Shown here: positions 9,272 through 17,739 of the stretch, one piece after another
Numbering within the stretch: position 1 is the stretch's first letter
Layout of the letters: every line of letters starts with the position of its first letter
Source: Aureimonas endophytica
GTDB taxonomy: Bacteria > Pseudomonadota > Alphaproteobacteria > Rhizobiales > Rhizobiaceae
Reading direction: 5' to 3'
Length of the DNA: 64,000 nucleotides
Assembly (NCBI RefSeq): GCF_014642635.1
Contig: NZ_BMIQ01000001.1
Coordinates: 682,001-746,000, forward strand
The notes under the pieces: generated by a model
Databases searched by the model: none
What the model was told of the DNA's origin: nothing
The model's input: the letters and a program-made list of their open reading frames with translations, nothing else
Translations under genes and position numbers: made by a program

Positions 9272-10123
9272 ATGACCAGCTACCTCGAAGCCGAAATCCT
9301 TCCCGCCCGCAACACGGGCGCCATCCGTCTCTACGATGCCGAGGCCTTCGCGGGCATGCGGCGCGCCTGCCAGCTCACGGCGCGCTGCCTCGACGCGCTC
9401 GTCGCCATCGTCAAGCCGGGCGTCACGACCGACGAGATCGACCATTTCGTGCTGCGCTTCGCGCTGGAGAACGACGCTCTGCCGGCGACGCTCAACTATC
9501 GCGGCTACATGAAGAGCGTCTGCACCTCGATCAACCATGTCGTCTGCCACGGCATCCCGAACGAGAAGCCGCTGCGCGACGGCGACATCGTCAATATCGA
9601 CGTGACGCTGATCGTCGACGGCTATCACGGCGACGCCTCGCGCATGTATCTCGTCGGCAAGGTGAAGCGCGCCGCCGAGCGGCTCTGCGAGGTGACCTAT
9701 CGCGCGCTTATGCTCGGCATCGCCGAAGTGAAGCCGGGCGCGCGGATGGGCGATATCGGCGCGGCGATCCAGATCTATGCCGAGGGCGAGCGCTGTTCCG
9801 TGGTGCGCGACTTCTGCGGCCATGGCGTCGGCCGGCTGTTCCACGACGCGCCGAACGTCCTCCATTACGGGCGCCACGGCGAGGGTGCCGAGATGCGCCC
9901 CGGCATGATCTTCACCATCGAGCCGATGATCAATCTCGGCCGGCCGCATGTGAAGGTGCTGCATGACGGCTGGACCGCCGTGACGCGCGACCGCACGCTC
10001 TCCGCTCAGTACGAACACACGGTCGGCGTGACGGAAACCGGCTGCGAGGTCTTCACCTTCTCGCCCGCCGGCCTCGACACGCCCGGGCTCGGCACCGAGG
10101 AACAGGCCAGCCTCGCCGGCTGA
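9272..10123 (+). CDS. map: methionine aminopeptidase type I
   Basis: Removes the initiator methionine from nascent proteins. The 283 residues show the pita-bread metalloprotease signature: conserved His in HVVCHGIP, the first metal Asp in [15 protein letters not shown], His in [10 protein letters not shown], and Glu in FTIEPMI and near the C-terminus. I chose the ATG at 9272; an upstream in-frame ATG at 9221 would add 17 poorly conserved, proline-rich residues. It runs 8 bases ahead of radC. Confidence 0.95.
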   Translation: MTSYLEAEILPARNTGAIRLYDAEAFAGMRRACQLTARCLDALVAIVKPGVTTDEIDHFVLRFALENDALPATLNYRGYMKSVCTSINHVVCHGIPNEKPLRDGDIVNIDVTLIVDGYHGDASRMYLVGKVKRAAERLCEVTYRALMLGIAEVKPGARMGDIGAAIQIYAEGERCSVVRDFCGHGVGRLFHDAPNVLHYGRHGEGAEMRPGMIFTIEPMINLGRPHVKVLHDGWTAVTRDRTLSAQYEHTVGVTETGCEVFTFSPAGLDTPGLGTEEQASLAG

Positions 10124-10130
10124 GGCCGCC

Positions 10131-10889
10131 GTGAAGCGGCGACCCGACGGGGGAACGACGACCGAAGGATCGCTCCCTTTCGGCGTCGAGGAGGACGCGG
10201 CTCTGCCGCCCTCGCTCGCCAACCATCAGCACGGCCATCGCGAGCGGCTGCGCGAGCGCTTCGCGGAAGCCGGGTCGGACGCGCTGGCCGATTATGAACT
10301 CCTCGAACTCCTTCTCTTCCGCACCATTCCCCGCCGCGACACCAAGCCGTTGGCGAAGGCGCTGCTGCAACGCTTCGGCAGCCTCGCCGAGGTGCTGAAC
10401 GCGCCGGAGGCTCGGTTGCGGGAGGTGAGCGGCATGGGCGAAGCGACGGCGCTCGACTTCCGCATTGTGCGCGCGGTGAACGAGCGGGCGATGCGCTCGG
10501 CCATCCGGCAGCGCGAGGTCCTGTCCTCCTGGTCGGCGGTGATCGACTATTGCAATGCCGCCATGGCCCACCAGACCCGCGAGCAGTTCCGCATCCTCTT
10601 TCTCGACAAGAAGAACGCGCTCATCGCCGACGAGGTGCAGCATACCGGCACGGTCGACCATACGCCGGTCTATCCCCGCGAGGTGGTGCGGCGCGCGCTC
10701 GAACTCTCGGCGAGCGCCCTGATCCTCGTCCATAACCATCCGTCGGGCGATCCGACACCGTCGCGCGCCGATATCGAGATGACGCGGACGGTCGCCGAGA
10801 CCGCGAAGGCGCTCGGCATCGCCGTCCATGATCACGTCATCATCGGCACGTCGGGCCATACGAGCATGAAGGGCCTGAAGCTCTTCTGA
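10131..10889 (+). CDS. radC: RadC family protein (JAB/MPN domain)
   Basis: A 252-residue RadC-type protein. The N-terminal part has a helix-hairpin-helix region ([20 protein letters not shown]), and the C-terminal JAB/MPN domain carries the metal motif [14 protein letters not shown] near 203-216. The family was once linked to DNA repair, but its biochemical role is not settled. The start is GTG, 8 bases after map, so the genes are likely co-transcribed. It converges with the usg-like gene with only 16 bases between the stops. Confidence 0.92.
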   Translation: MKRRPDGGTTTEGSLPFGVEEDAALPPSLANHQHGHRERLRERFAEAGSDALADYELLELLLFRTIPRRDTKPLAKALLQRFGSLAEVLNAPEARLREVSGMGEATALDFRIVRAVNERAMRSAIRQREVLSSWSAVIDYCNAAMAHQTREQFRILFLDKKNALIADEVQHTGTVDHTPVYPREVVRRALELSASALILVHNHPSGDPTPSRADIEMTRTVAETAKALGIAVHDHVIIGTSGHTSMKGLKLF

Positions 10890-10905
10890 GCGCGGCCCGT
10901 CCGCC

Positions 10906-11190
10906 TCAGTGCAGCTTGCCGAGATCGGTGACCATGCGGATCTCGTGCGGCGCGATGAGCCCGCGATGCATCACCTCCACGGAATGGATGGCGGCTTCGA
11001 CCTCGCGTCGCCAATGGTCGAGGAAGCGCATCAGGCGCGGATAGTCTGGCGCGATATCGGTGAACTGCCAGAGGAAGGTCTGCAGGAAGGACGGATGATC
11101 GGGCATCCGATAGTGGATCTTGGCGGTAGTCAGACTGAAGCCCGACAGCATCTTCTGGAAGTCGGGATCGGCGACAGGACGTGTCTGCAT
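10906..11190 (-). CDS. usg: Usg family protein
   Basis: This 94-residue protein matches the small Usg family found in alphaproteobacteria, as judged by the succession LTTAKIHYRMPDHPS near 20-34, the WQFTDIAPDYPRL segment and the HSVEVMHR segment. The function of the family is unknown. It is isolated between convergent radC and the downstream end of the SDR gene, on the minus strand. Confidence 0.85.
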   Translation of the reverse strand: MQTRPVADPDFQKMLSGFSLTTAKIHYRMPDHPSFLQTFLWQFTDIAPDYPRLMRFLDHWRREVEAAIHSVEVMHRGLIAPHEIRMVTDLGKLH

Positions 11191-11331
11191 CGTTACGCTC
11201 CATCGGTTCGGCCGGGAGGCATCCCGCCCGGCCCATCGATGCTGCGCCCCGACGATTAACCGAGGCTTATCGCCGCCTCGGTTCTGGGCATCGCGCCACC
11301 CTGCCCGTTCCGCGATCAGCGCGCGCGGGTA
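11191..11331. other. intergenic region with a GC-rich hairpin
   Basis: The gap between the SDR stop and the usg start should contain the usg promoter. A GC-rich inverted repeat (GGCCGGG near 11206-11212 and CCCGGCC about 12 bases later) could form a hairpin but has no T run, so I do not call it a terminator. Confidence 0.35.
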
Positions 11332-12057
11332 TCAGCCTTTCACGCGCAGGGTCGAACGGCCGCCGTCGATGCCGATGACCTGACCGGTGATCCAGCCGCC
11401 CTCGGCGGTGAGAAGGAGTTCGGCCATTGCCGCCATGTCGGCGGCCCGTCCGAGACGCGGCAGCGGATGCATCTTCGCCACCGCATCCGCCATCCGTTCG
11501 CTGCCCGCCACCTTCTGGCCGAGCGGCGTGTCGGTCAGCGACGGGGCGATCGCGTTGACCCGGATCTCGGGCGCGAGTTCGGCGGCGAGCGTGCGCGTCA
11601 GCGCCGCGACGGCGCCCTTCGCCATCGCGATCGAGGCATGGGCGGCGAAGCCCTGTTCCACCGCCACCGTCGAGAAGAGCAGCACGCTGGCACCGTTCTT
11701 CGCGGCGCGGAGCTTCGGCAGCATGACCTGGACCGATCGCGCGGCCGCCACGGCATTGAGGCGGAAATCGCCGAGGAAGTCCTCTTCCGTCAGCTTCTCG
11801 AACGGCTTCAGGTTGATGGTGCCCACCGCGAAGACCAGTCCGTCCAGCCCGTCCGCGATGTTTTCCGCGAGGCGGGTCAGGTCCTCGTCTTTCAGCACGT
11901 CGCAGACGAGGGCGCGCGCGCCGATCCGCTCGGCCACCGCCCGCAGTTCCGGCTCGTTGCGGCCGGCGATGGTCACCTCGTGGCCGCTCGCCCGCAGGCG
12001 CTCGGCCACCGCCTCGCCGATCCCGCCATTGCCGCCGAAAATCAGATGATGTCCCAT
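11332..12057 (-). CDS. SDR-family oxidoreductase lacking the catalytic tyrosine
   Basis: A 241-residue short-chain dehydrogenase fold. The N-terminal nucleotide motif is GGNGGIGEAV (about 7-16), followed by an NxxG-like segment and the conserved Ser in LLFSTVAV. The normally invariant YxxxK is ASIAMAK here, so the lysine is kept but the Tyr is Ile (codon ATC, unambiguous). A subfamily with this HASIAxAKGA pattern exists as far as I recall, but its reaction is unclear. The ATG at 12057 is preceded by a good GAGGTGAG ribosome-binding site, better than upstream in-frame ATGs. Confidence 0.85.
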   Translation of the reverse strand: MGHHLIFGGNGGIGEAVAERLRASGHEVTIAGRNEPELRAVAERIGARALVCDVLKDEDLTRLAENIADGLDGLVFAVGTINLKPFEKLTEEDFLGDFRLNAVAAARSVQVMLPKLRAAKNGASVLLFSTVAVEQGFAAHASIAMAKGAVAALTRTLAAELAPEIRVNAIAPSLTDTPLGQKVAGSERMADAVAKMHPLPRLGRAADMAAMAELLLTAEGGWITGQVIGIDGGRSTLRVKG

Positions 12058-12138
12058 CGCCTCACCTCGTTCGCTTTCGCGCGCAAGTGCGGCGGGCGCC
12101 GGCTTCGCCAAGTGCGGCGACTGCGCGCGGCGCGGCGC

Positions 12139-12747
12139 CTAATTCGCGCCCGGCGGCCGGCCGCCGGCCAGAGCCAGCGCGTCCGGCGTGTCGACATCGA
12201 AGCTGGCAGCCCGGCCGATCTCCACCTCGATCACCAAAGGAGCGTGAGCGGCGAGGAGCGATTTCGCGCCGACATCGCCGTGCAGCCGAGCGACTTCATC
12301 GCGATAGAGCGTTCCGATGAGAACCGGGTTGAAGCGCTTTCCGCGATCGGTCGCCACGACGATCGAGCCGCGGCCGCTCGGCCGGAACGCCGCGATCAAG
12401 CGGTCGAGATGGCCCGCTTCGAGAAATGGCTGGTCGGCCAACATGATCACCACGCCAAGAGTCATCTCGCGCAGGCCGGAAAAGCCGAGCTTGAGCGAAG
12501 TCGACAGGCCCTCCGCATGGTCGGGATTGTGGCGCAGCTCCAGTGGCAGGCCTTCGAGCGCCGCCGCCATTTCCGCCGCGCGCGCCCCGAGGACGACGCT
12601 GACGCGTGCCGCCGTCGCGCCGAGCGCCACCCGCGCCGAGCGCCGCACCAGCGGTTCGCCGTCGAAGGTCGCAAGGAGCTTGTGAAACCGCCCGGTCCGG
12701 CTCGACCGGCCGGCGGCGAGAAGCAGGATCTCGATCGCCTCGTTCAT
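12139..12747 (-). CDS. MocA-like molybdenum cofactor nucleotidyltransferase
   Basis: The 202-residue protein is a MobA/MocA-type NTP transferase: the N-terminal motif LLLAAGRSSRTG (8-19) binds the nucleotide, followed by HK at 22-23, and VVIMLADQP matches the metal-binding region. The family adds CMP or GMP to molybdopterin to complete the cofactor of molybdenum hydroxylases. It overlaps the preceding gene by ATGA. In many Rhizobiales this domain is fused to the upstream MoeA-like protein as one chain, whereas here it is separate. Last gene of the maturation operon. Confidence 0.85.
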   Translation of the reverse strand: MNEAIEILLLAAGRSSRTGRFHKLLATFDGEPLVRRSARVALGATAARVSVVLGARAAEMAAALEGLPLELRHNPDHAEGLSTSLKLGFSGLREMTLGVVIMLADQPFLEAGHLDRLIAAFRPSGRGSIVVATDRGKRFNPVLIGTLYRDEVARLHGDVGAKSLLAAHAPLVIEVEIGRAASFDVDTPDALALAGGRPPGAN

Positions 12748-13748
12748 CGCCCGGCCGGCTGGCGCGGCTGCGGGCGCGACGGGATCTCGGCGAGGAGCCC
12801 GCCTACACCCATGGCCCGGATGTCTTCGGACGTGACATGAATATCGGCCAGCAAACGGTTTACAACCCAATCGAAGCCGTTTTCCTTCGCGCTGCGCGCG
12901 CAGCCCGGTGCTCCAAGGATCGGCCGGTCCCGGAAGCGGCCGACGAGCAACAGATTGCCCGGATCGACCGGCATGCCGAGATGGTCGACATCGCCGCCGG
13001 CGAGACGGATCGCCGACGGGATCACGTCCTCGGCATCGATCACCGCCGAGGCGCCGAAGACGATCGCGAGATCGCAGTCTCCGAGGCTCGTGAGCGCATC
13101 CGCGAGGGCCTCGGCCGCGTGATCGCAGCGCCGTTCCTCGACGATCGCCGAACCGGCGGGCGCCAGCCGCTCGTCCGTCACGCGCCGCGTCTTGTCGAGA
13201 ACGCTCTCCTTCAGCCCGGCGAGCCGCGTCTGGACGAGCGCGACGCGCTGCGGCCGGAAGCGGGCCAGCCGCAACGCCGGCCGCGCCCTAAGCAGCGCTG
13301 CCGCCCGGCGCACCGCCTCGCCCGGCACGGCGAGCGGGATGATCTTCACCGTCGCCACCATCTGGCCTTCGCCGACGGGCGCGAATTCGGAAAGCGTCGC
13401 CAGCGTCAGGCCGGCATCGACGCGGTTTACGCCATCGACCGACGCCCGCTCGACCACGAGAAGGCCGGCGCCGCGCGCGAAGAGATTGACGCGCCCGGTC
13501 GCGGCCGGCGCCGCCTCGATGCCGTCTGCCGCGAGCGCGGCGCTGAGCGCCGCCGCCGCCTCGTCCTCGGCGAGATCGCCGGGATCGAGCCGCGCCCCCG
13601 TGACGCTTGCGATGCCCGCCGCGCCGAGACGCGCGATCTCGTCGGGGCCGAGCCGGGTGCCCTTGGCGATGCGGCCGGTTTCGAGCTTCGCCGCATGGGC
13701 GAGGATCGCGCCTTCCGCCCCGGCGAGCGGCCAGGGGCCGAACCTCAC
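12744..13748 (-). CDS. molybdopterin-binding protein, MoeA/MogA-like
   Basis: The 334 residues correspond to the molybdopterin-binding half of the fused molybdopterin-binding/glycosyltransferase family 2 proteins: an N-terminal region with ILAHAAKLETGRIAKG, an internal mixed region, and a C-terminal MoCF-type Rossmann domain (LAIVFGASAVIDAEDVIP, LGMPVDPGNLLLVG, LGAPGCARS). It probably handles the molybdopterin intermediate before nucleotide addition. The start is a GTG inside the stop of the preceding gene (GTGA), and its own stop overlaps the mocA-like ATG (ATGA), so the three genes should be translationally coupled. Confidence 0.82.
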   Translation of the reverse strand: MRFGPWPLAGAEGAILAHAAKLETGRIAKGTRLGPDEIARLGAAGIASVTGARLDPGDLAEDEAAAALSAALAADGIEAAPAATGRVNLFARGAGLLVVERASVDGVNRVDAGLTLATLSEFAPVGEGQMVATVKIIPLAVPGEAVRRAAALLRARPALRLARFRPQRVALVQTRLAGLKESVLDKTRRVTDERLAPAGSAIVEERRCDHAAEALADALTSLGDCDLAIVFGASAVIDAEDVIPSAIRLAGGDVDHLGMPVDPGNLLLVGRFRDRPILGAPGCARSAKENGFDWVVNRLLADIHVTSEDIRAMGVGGLLAEIPSRPQPRQPAGR

Positions 13749-14440
13749 GCGGCGCGCTCCAGGCCGCGCCGCCGGAAGGCGCGGATCACCGAACCGAGGA
13801 TCGCGACGGCGATCTCGGCCGGCGTCGCCGCCGCGATATCGAGGCCGATCGGCGCCTCGATCCGGGCGATCTCCGCTTCGCCGAACCCCGCCGCGACGAG
13901 CCGTTCGACACGGCGGGCATGGGTCTTCCGACTACCGAGCGCGCCGACATAGAAGCAGCCGGCCCGCAGCCCCGCCGCGATCGGCCCGTCGTCGATCTTC
14001 GGGTCGTGGGTCAGGGCGACGAGGGCCGAATAGGGATCGAGCGGCTGGCGCGCGAAGACGTCTTCCGGCCATTCGGCCGAGAGCTTCAGTCCCGGAAAAC
14101 GCTCCGGCGTGCCGAAGGCCGTGCGCGGATCGACGATCTCGATGTCGAAGCCGGCGAGGCCCGCCATCGGTCCCAGCGCCTGGGCGATATGGACGGCACC
14201 GATCGCCACGATGCGCGCCGGCGGCACCTGGACGTTCAGGAAGATCTCGCCCGCCTCCGCCGCGATCGTCGCCGAGCGGCCGGAGCGCAGAGCCTCGCCG
14301 ATCGGCCCCGCCAGGGGGTCGCCCGCCGCCTCCGCCTCGCGCACCAGGCGTTGCGCGCCGCTGGCGAGATCCGTCACGACCACGGCCGCGCGCCGCGCCG
14401 CGCGCTCGGCGTTCAAGGCGACAAGAAGCGCCCGCTCCAT
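13745..14440 (-). CDS. XdhC family protein, Rossmann (C-terminal) half
   Basis: This 231-residue protein contains the XdhC C-terminal Rossmann domain (VAIGAVHIAQALGPMAG near 80-96, VDPRTAF, and YVGALGSRKTHARR), with a shorter N-terminal XdhC-type region. XdhC proteins bind and insert sulfurated molybdenum cofactor into xanthine dehydrogenase-like enzymes. It overlaps its upstream neighbour by one base (TGATG), which supports the ATG at 14440. Together with that neighbour it makes a split XdhC/CoxI pair. Confidence 0.88.
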   Translation of the reverse strand: MERALLVALNAERAARRAAVVVTDLASGAQRLVREAEAAGDPLAGPIGEALRSGRSATIAAEAGEIFLNVQVPPARIVAIGAVHIAQALGPMAGLAGFDIEIVDPRTAFGTPERFPGLKLSAEWPEDVFARQPLDPYSALVALTHDPKIDDGPIAAGLRAGCFYVGALGSRKTHARRVERLVAAGFGEAEIARIEAPIGLDIAAATPAEIAVAILGSVIRAFRRRGLERAA

Positions 14441-14781
14441 CAGCCGAGCTTCTCGACATAGACGCGGATGCGCCCGCCGCAGGACAGGCCGACGCGCCAC
14501 GCGGTCTCGTCGGCGACGCCGAATTCCAGTATCTTCGCCTGCCCCGCCGCGATCACGTCGAGCGCTTCGGTCACCACTTCGCCTTCGACGCAGCCGCCGG
14601 AGACCGAGCCCTCGAACCGGCCTTCGGCATCGATGACGAGATGGCTGCCGGTGGGACGCGGCGCCGAGCCCCAGGTCTCGATCACGGTGGCCAGCGCCAG
14701 GGACCGGCCCTCGGCGGCCCAGCGCTCGGCTGTCCGCAACACGTCGAGGCGCTCGGCCGGGGCGATGCTGTCGATGTCCAT
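14440..14781 (-). CDS. XdhC/CoxI family protein, N-terminal half
   Basis: A 113-residue protein made up almost only of the XdhC_CoxI domain: LALATVIETWGSAPRPTGSH near 29-48, then SGGCVEGEVV and a terminal LSCGGRIRVYVE. In this family these cysteines are implicated in cofactor binding and handling. The ATG at 14781 is preceded by a clear GGGAGGA ribosome-binding site. It lies 16 bases after the CoxE-like gene and runs into the Rossmann half by TGATG. Confidence 0.88.
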   Translation of the reverse strand: MDIDSIAPAERLDVLRTAERWAAEGRSLALATVIETWGSAPRPTGSHLVIDAEGRFEGSVSGGCVEGEVVTEALDVIAAGQAKILEFGVADETAWRVGLSCGGRIRVYVEKLG

Positions 14782-14797
14782 GGCGCGTCCTCCCGTT

Positions 14798-16036
14798 TCA
14801 GGCGGCCTCGGCCGCCTCCAGCCAGCGGCGCGGATCGGTCGCGGCGCCGGCCGGGCTCGACAGGGCGCGGCAGAGCGCCTCCATCGCGTCCAGCGAATGG
14901 ACGGGCCGGAACTCGTCCACATAGGGCAGCATCGCGCGCACGCCCCGCGCCCGCGCCGCGAAACCGTCGAAGCGCAGGAGCGGGTTCAGCCAGATCAGGC
15001 GCCGGCAGGATTTCCTCAGCCGCTCCATCTCGCCCGCGAGGTCTTCCGTGCTGTCGCGCTCCAGCCCGTCGGTGATGAGGATCACGGTCGGCCCGCGCGT
15101 CAGGACGCGGCGCGACCAGTCCTTGTTGAAGCTGCGCAAAGCCTCGGCGATGCGCGTGCCGCCGGACCAGTCCTTCACCGCCGCCGAGCAGCGCTCCAGC
15201 GCCTCGTCCGGGTCCTTGTGGCGCAGCGCCCGCGTGACATTGCTGAGCCGCGTGCCGAAGAGAAAGGTATGGACGTGACGCCGCCGCTCACCCAACGCAT
15301 GAAGAAAATGCAGGAAGATACGGGTATACTGGCTCATCGAACCGGAAATGTCGGCAAGGATGACGAGCGGCGGCTGGACCTCGCGCGGCACGCGGAACTT
15401 CGGCAGGATCAGTTCGCCGCCGCCCCGCGCCGAGGCTTGCAGGGTGCGGCGCAGGTCGATGCGCCCGGTGCCCGTCGCCGGGCGGCTGCGGCGCGTCCGC
15501 ACCCGGTCGTCCGGCAGCCGCAGGGCCCGGATCGCCAGTTTCGCCGCCTCGACCTCGCTGGCGCTCATCTGCGCGAAATCCTTGTGCCGGAGCACTTCGC
15601 GGCCCGACATGGTGAAGCGCGCGTCGATCTCGATCTCCGGCCGCGTCTGCCGGCTCTCTCGCGTCCGCGCCCCTTCGAGAAGCGCGTCGGACGCGCGCGT
15701 CTCGCCGGCCCGCTTCTTTTCCGGCACCGTGTCGCGGGTGACGGTGGAAGAGAACATCGCGATCATCTTCTCGATCAGATCGCGCGATCGCCAGAACAGG
15801 CGGAAGGCCTCGGCGAAGACCACCTCGTCCTCCCGGCGGCTGACGAGCACCGCATGCAGCGTCCAGTAGAAGTCGTCGCGCGAGGACAGGCCGCCGGCCC
15901 GCACCGCCGCGATTGCATCGAGCACGGCGGCGGGCCCAAGCTTCATGCCGGCCCGGCGCAGGGTGCGGGCGAAATAGGTGATGTTGTCGGCGAGCCGCCC
16001 TTCGGGATCGGCGGCCGGGCTCCGCGCCTCGCTCAT
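14798..16036 (-). CDS. coxE: CoxE-like von Willebrand factor A domain protein
   Basis: The 412 residues match CoxE-type VWA proteins that work with a MoxR/CoxD ATPase in maturing molybdenum hydroxylases such as aerobic CO dehydrogenase. A metal-dependent adhesion site motif DISGS is at 229-233, followed by the SGGTRIAEAL segment and LITDGLERD later in the domain. The N-terminal 200 residues are helical and charged. The ATG at 16036 overlaps the MoxR stop by ATGA, so the two are probably translated together. Confidence 0.9.
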   Translation of the reverse strand: MSEARSPAADPEGRLADNITYFARTLRRAGMKLGPAAVLDAIAAVRAGGLSSRDDFYWTLHAVLVSRREDEVVFAEAFRLFWRSRDLIEKMIAMFSSTVTRDTVPEKKRAGETRASDALLEGARTRESRQTRPEIEIDARFTMSGREVLRHKDFAQMSASEVEAAKLAIRALRLPDDRVRTRRSRPATGTGRIDLRRTLQASARGGGELILPKFRVPREVQPPLVILADISGSMSQYTRIFLHFLHALGERRRHVHTFLFGTRLSNVTRALRHKDPDEALERCSAAVKDWSGGTRIAEALRSFNKDWSRRVLTRGPTVILITDGLERDSTEDLAGEMERLRKSCRRLIWLNPLLRFDGFAARARGVRAMLPYVDEFRPVHSLDAMEALCRALSSPAGAATDPRRWLEAAEAA

Positions 16037-16974
16037 CCGGCCAGCGCGAGGTCGCGCTTCACCTCGGCGAGGATGTCCTGCCCCTCGCCCTTCGCCAGCC
16101 GCGCGATATCGTCCTGATATTTGAGGAGGACGCCCAGCGTGTCCGAGACCTTGGCCGGGTCCAGCGCCACGGCGTTCAGTTCCGTCAGCGCATTCGCCCA
16201 GTCGATCGTCTCGGCGACGCCCGGCGCCTTGAAGAGATCGACGGCGCGCAGGCGCTGGACGAAGGCGACGAGCTCGCGAGCGAGATCGGCATTGGCGCCC
16301 GGCGCCTTGCGCCGCACGATCTCCAATTCGCGTTCGGCCGCCGGATAGTCGACCCAATGGTAGAGGCAGCGGCGTTTCAGCGCGTCGTGGATCTCGCGCG
16401 TGCGATTGGTGGTGATGATGACGATCGGCGGCTCGGCGGCGCGGATCGTGCCGAATTCGGGGATTGTCACCTGATTGTCCGACAGGATTTCGAGGAGGAA
16501 GGCCTCGAAGGCCTCGTCCGTCCGGTCGAGCTCGTCGATCAGGAGCACCGGCGCGCGGCCCGGCGCGCCGTCCAGCGCCTGGAGAATCGGCCGGCGGATC
16601 AGGAAGGCTTCGGAAAAGATGCCGGCGCGCATCGCGTCGCGATCCGTGTCGCCGCTCGCCTCGCGCAGGCGGATCTCGACCATCTGCGCCGCATAGTTCC
16701 ATTCGTAGAGCGCCGAGGCGACGTCGAGACCCTCGTAGCATTGCAGGCGGATCAGCGGGCGGCCGAGCGCCGCGCTCAGCACCTTGGCGATCTCGGTCTT
16801 GCCGGTGCCGGCCTCGCCCTCCAGGAACAGGGGCCGGCCCATGCGCAGCGCCAGAAAGAGGACGGTCGCCAGCGGCCGGTCGGCGACATAGTCCTGCGCC
16901 TCGAGCAGCGCCAGGGTCGCGTCGATCGAGCCCGGCAGGGCTTCTGTCGAATGGGAGCGGATCGTATCCGACAA
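16033..16974 (-). CDS. coxD: MoxR/CoxD-type AAA+ ATPase
   Basis: A MoxR-family AAA+ ATPase of 313 residues. Walker A is GEAGTGKT (53-60), Walker B is VLLIDELDRTD, and IITTNRTREIHDALKRR contains sensor 1 and the arginine region. CoxD-like ATPases act as chaperones that help assemble the metal centre of CO dehydrogenase-type enzymes; that role here is inferred from the adjoining CoxE, XdhC and MoeA/MocA-like genes. First gene of the operon running to 12139. Confidence 0.92.
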   Translation of the reverse strand: MSDTIRSHSTEALPGSIDATLALLEAQDYVADRPLATVLFLALRMGRPLFLEGEAGTGKTEIAKVLSAALGRPLIRLQCYEGLDVASALYEWNYAAQMVEIRLREASGDTDRDAMRAGIFSEAFLIRRPILQALDGAPGRAPVLLIDELDRTDEAFEAFLLEILSDNQVTIPEFGTIRAAEPPIVIITTNRTREIHDALKRRCLYHWVDYPAAERELEIVRRKAPGANADLARELVAFVQRLRAVDLFKAPGVAETIDWANALTELNAVALDPAKVSDTLGVLLKYQDDIARLAKGEGQDILAEVKRDLALAG

Positions 16975-17063
16975 GGCATCGTCCTTCGGGCGCCTCGGCC
17001 CATGCCAGGATATGGATGCCGGCCCGGCTTTCGCAAGCGCCGCGAGGCGCTTCGCGACAGCGC

Positions 17064-17546
17064 CTAGAGCAGGCGGTAACCGCGTGCGTGATAGAGAAGC
17101 GGCGGCGCATCCGCCCCTTCATGCACCGCTTCGACCTCGCCGATTAGGAGATGATGCGTCGCAATGCGGCGCGCCTCGACCAAGCGGCAGTCGAAGCCGA
17201 CCAGCGCATCGGCGAGAAGCGGCGCGCCGGTCGCCGCCGCGCTCCAGGTGCCATGGGCGAAGCGCTCGGCGGGATCGGCATCGCCGCCCGCGAAGATGCG
17301 CGCGAGGCTCTCGCCGCGCTCGGCCGCCAGCACGTTCACGGCGAAATTGCCGTTCGCGCCGAAGCGCTCGTTGGCGGCGCTCGCGGCGTTGAGGCAGACG
17401 AGAAGCGTTGCGGGCCGATCGGACACGCCCAGCACCGCCGTCGCGGTGACGCCGCGTCGCCCGGCCGCCCCATCCGTCGTCACGATATGGACGGCGCTGG
17501 CGAAGCGGCTCATCGCATCGCGGAAGGCTTTCGGCTCGATGGTCAT
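17064..17546 (-). CDS. flavin reductase family protein
   Basis: The 160-residue protein has the FMN-binding split-barrel pattern of flavin reductases: MSRFASAVHIVTTDG, GVTATAVLGVSDRPATLLVCLN, FAVNVLAAE and a terminal LLYHARGYRLL. Such enzymes supply reduced FMN or FAD to a partner monooxygenase, but no monooxygenase gene is adjacent. The ATG at 17546 fits the family N-terminus; upstream in-frame sequence looks non-coding. It lies 89 bases upstream of the MoxR gene on the same strand and could share its transcript. Confidence 0.85.
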   Translation of the reverse strand: MTIEPKAFRDAMSRFASAVHIVTTDGAAGRRGVTATAVLGVSDRPATLLVCLNAASAANERFGANGNFAVNVLAAERGESLARIFAGGDADPAERFAHGTWSAAATGAPLLADALVGFDCRLVEARRIATHHLLIGEVEAVHEGADAPPLLYHARGYRLL

Positions 17547-17739
17547 CGCGATGGCCGCACGCTGGAGAGACGCCGTGACGCCGGGGTCCTGGAAGCGCGG
17601 ACGGAAGGCGTCCGAGCCTGCGTCGCAGATAGGCAAAGCCGGCGCAACCCTCGCCGCTGTCGCGGCGCGCCGATTCCCCAGGCGTCCGAAGGGGATCGCC
17701 ATGCTTTCGGGCTCCATCTCTTAAGCCTCTTCCGCTAGG
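17547..17739. promoter_or_regulatory. divergent promoter region, flavin reductase / ABC binding protein
   Basis: These 193 bases separate two divergent starts and presumably carry both promoters. I saw no convincing operator or -35/-10 pair. The sequence is less GC-skewed just before the binding-protein gene (TCTCTTAAGCCTCTTCC near 17716-17732). Confidence 0.35.
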
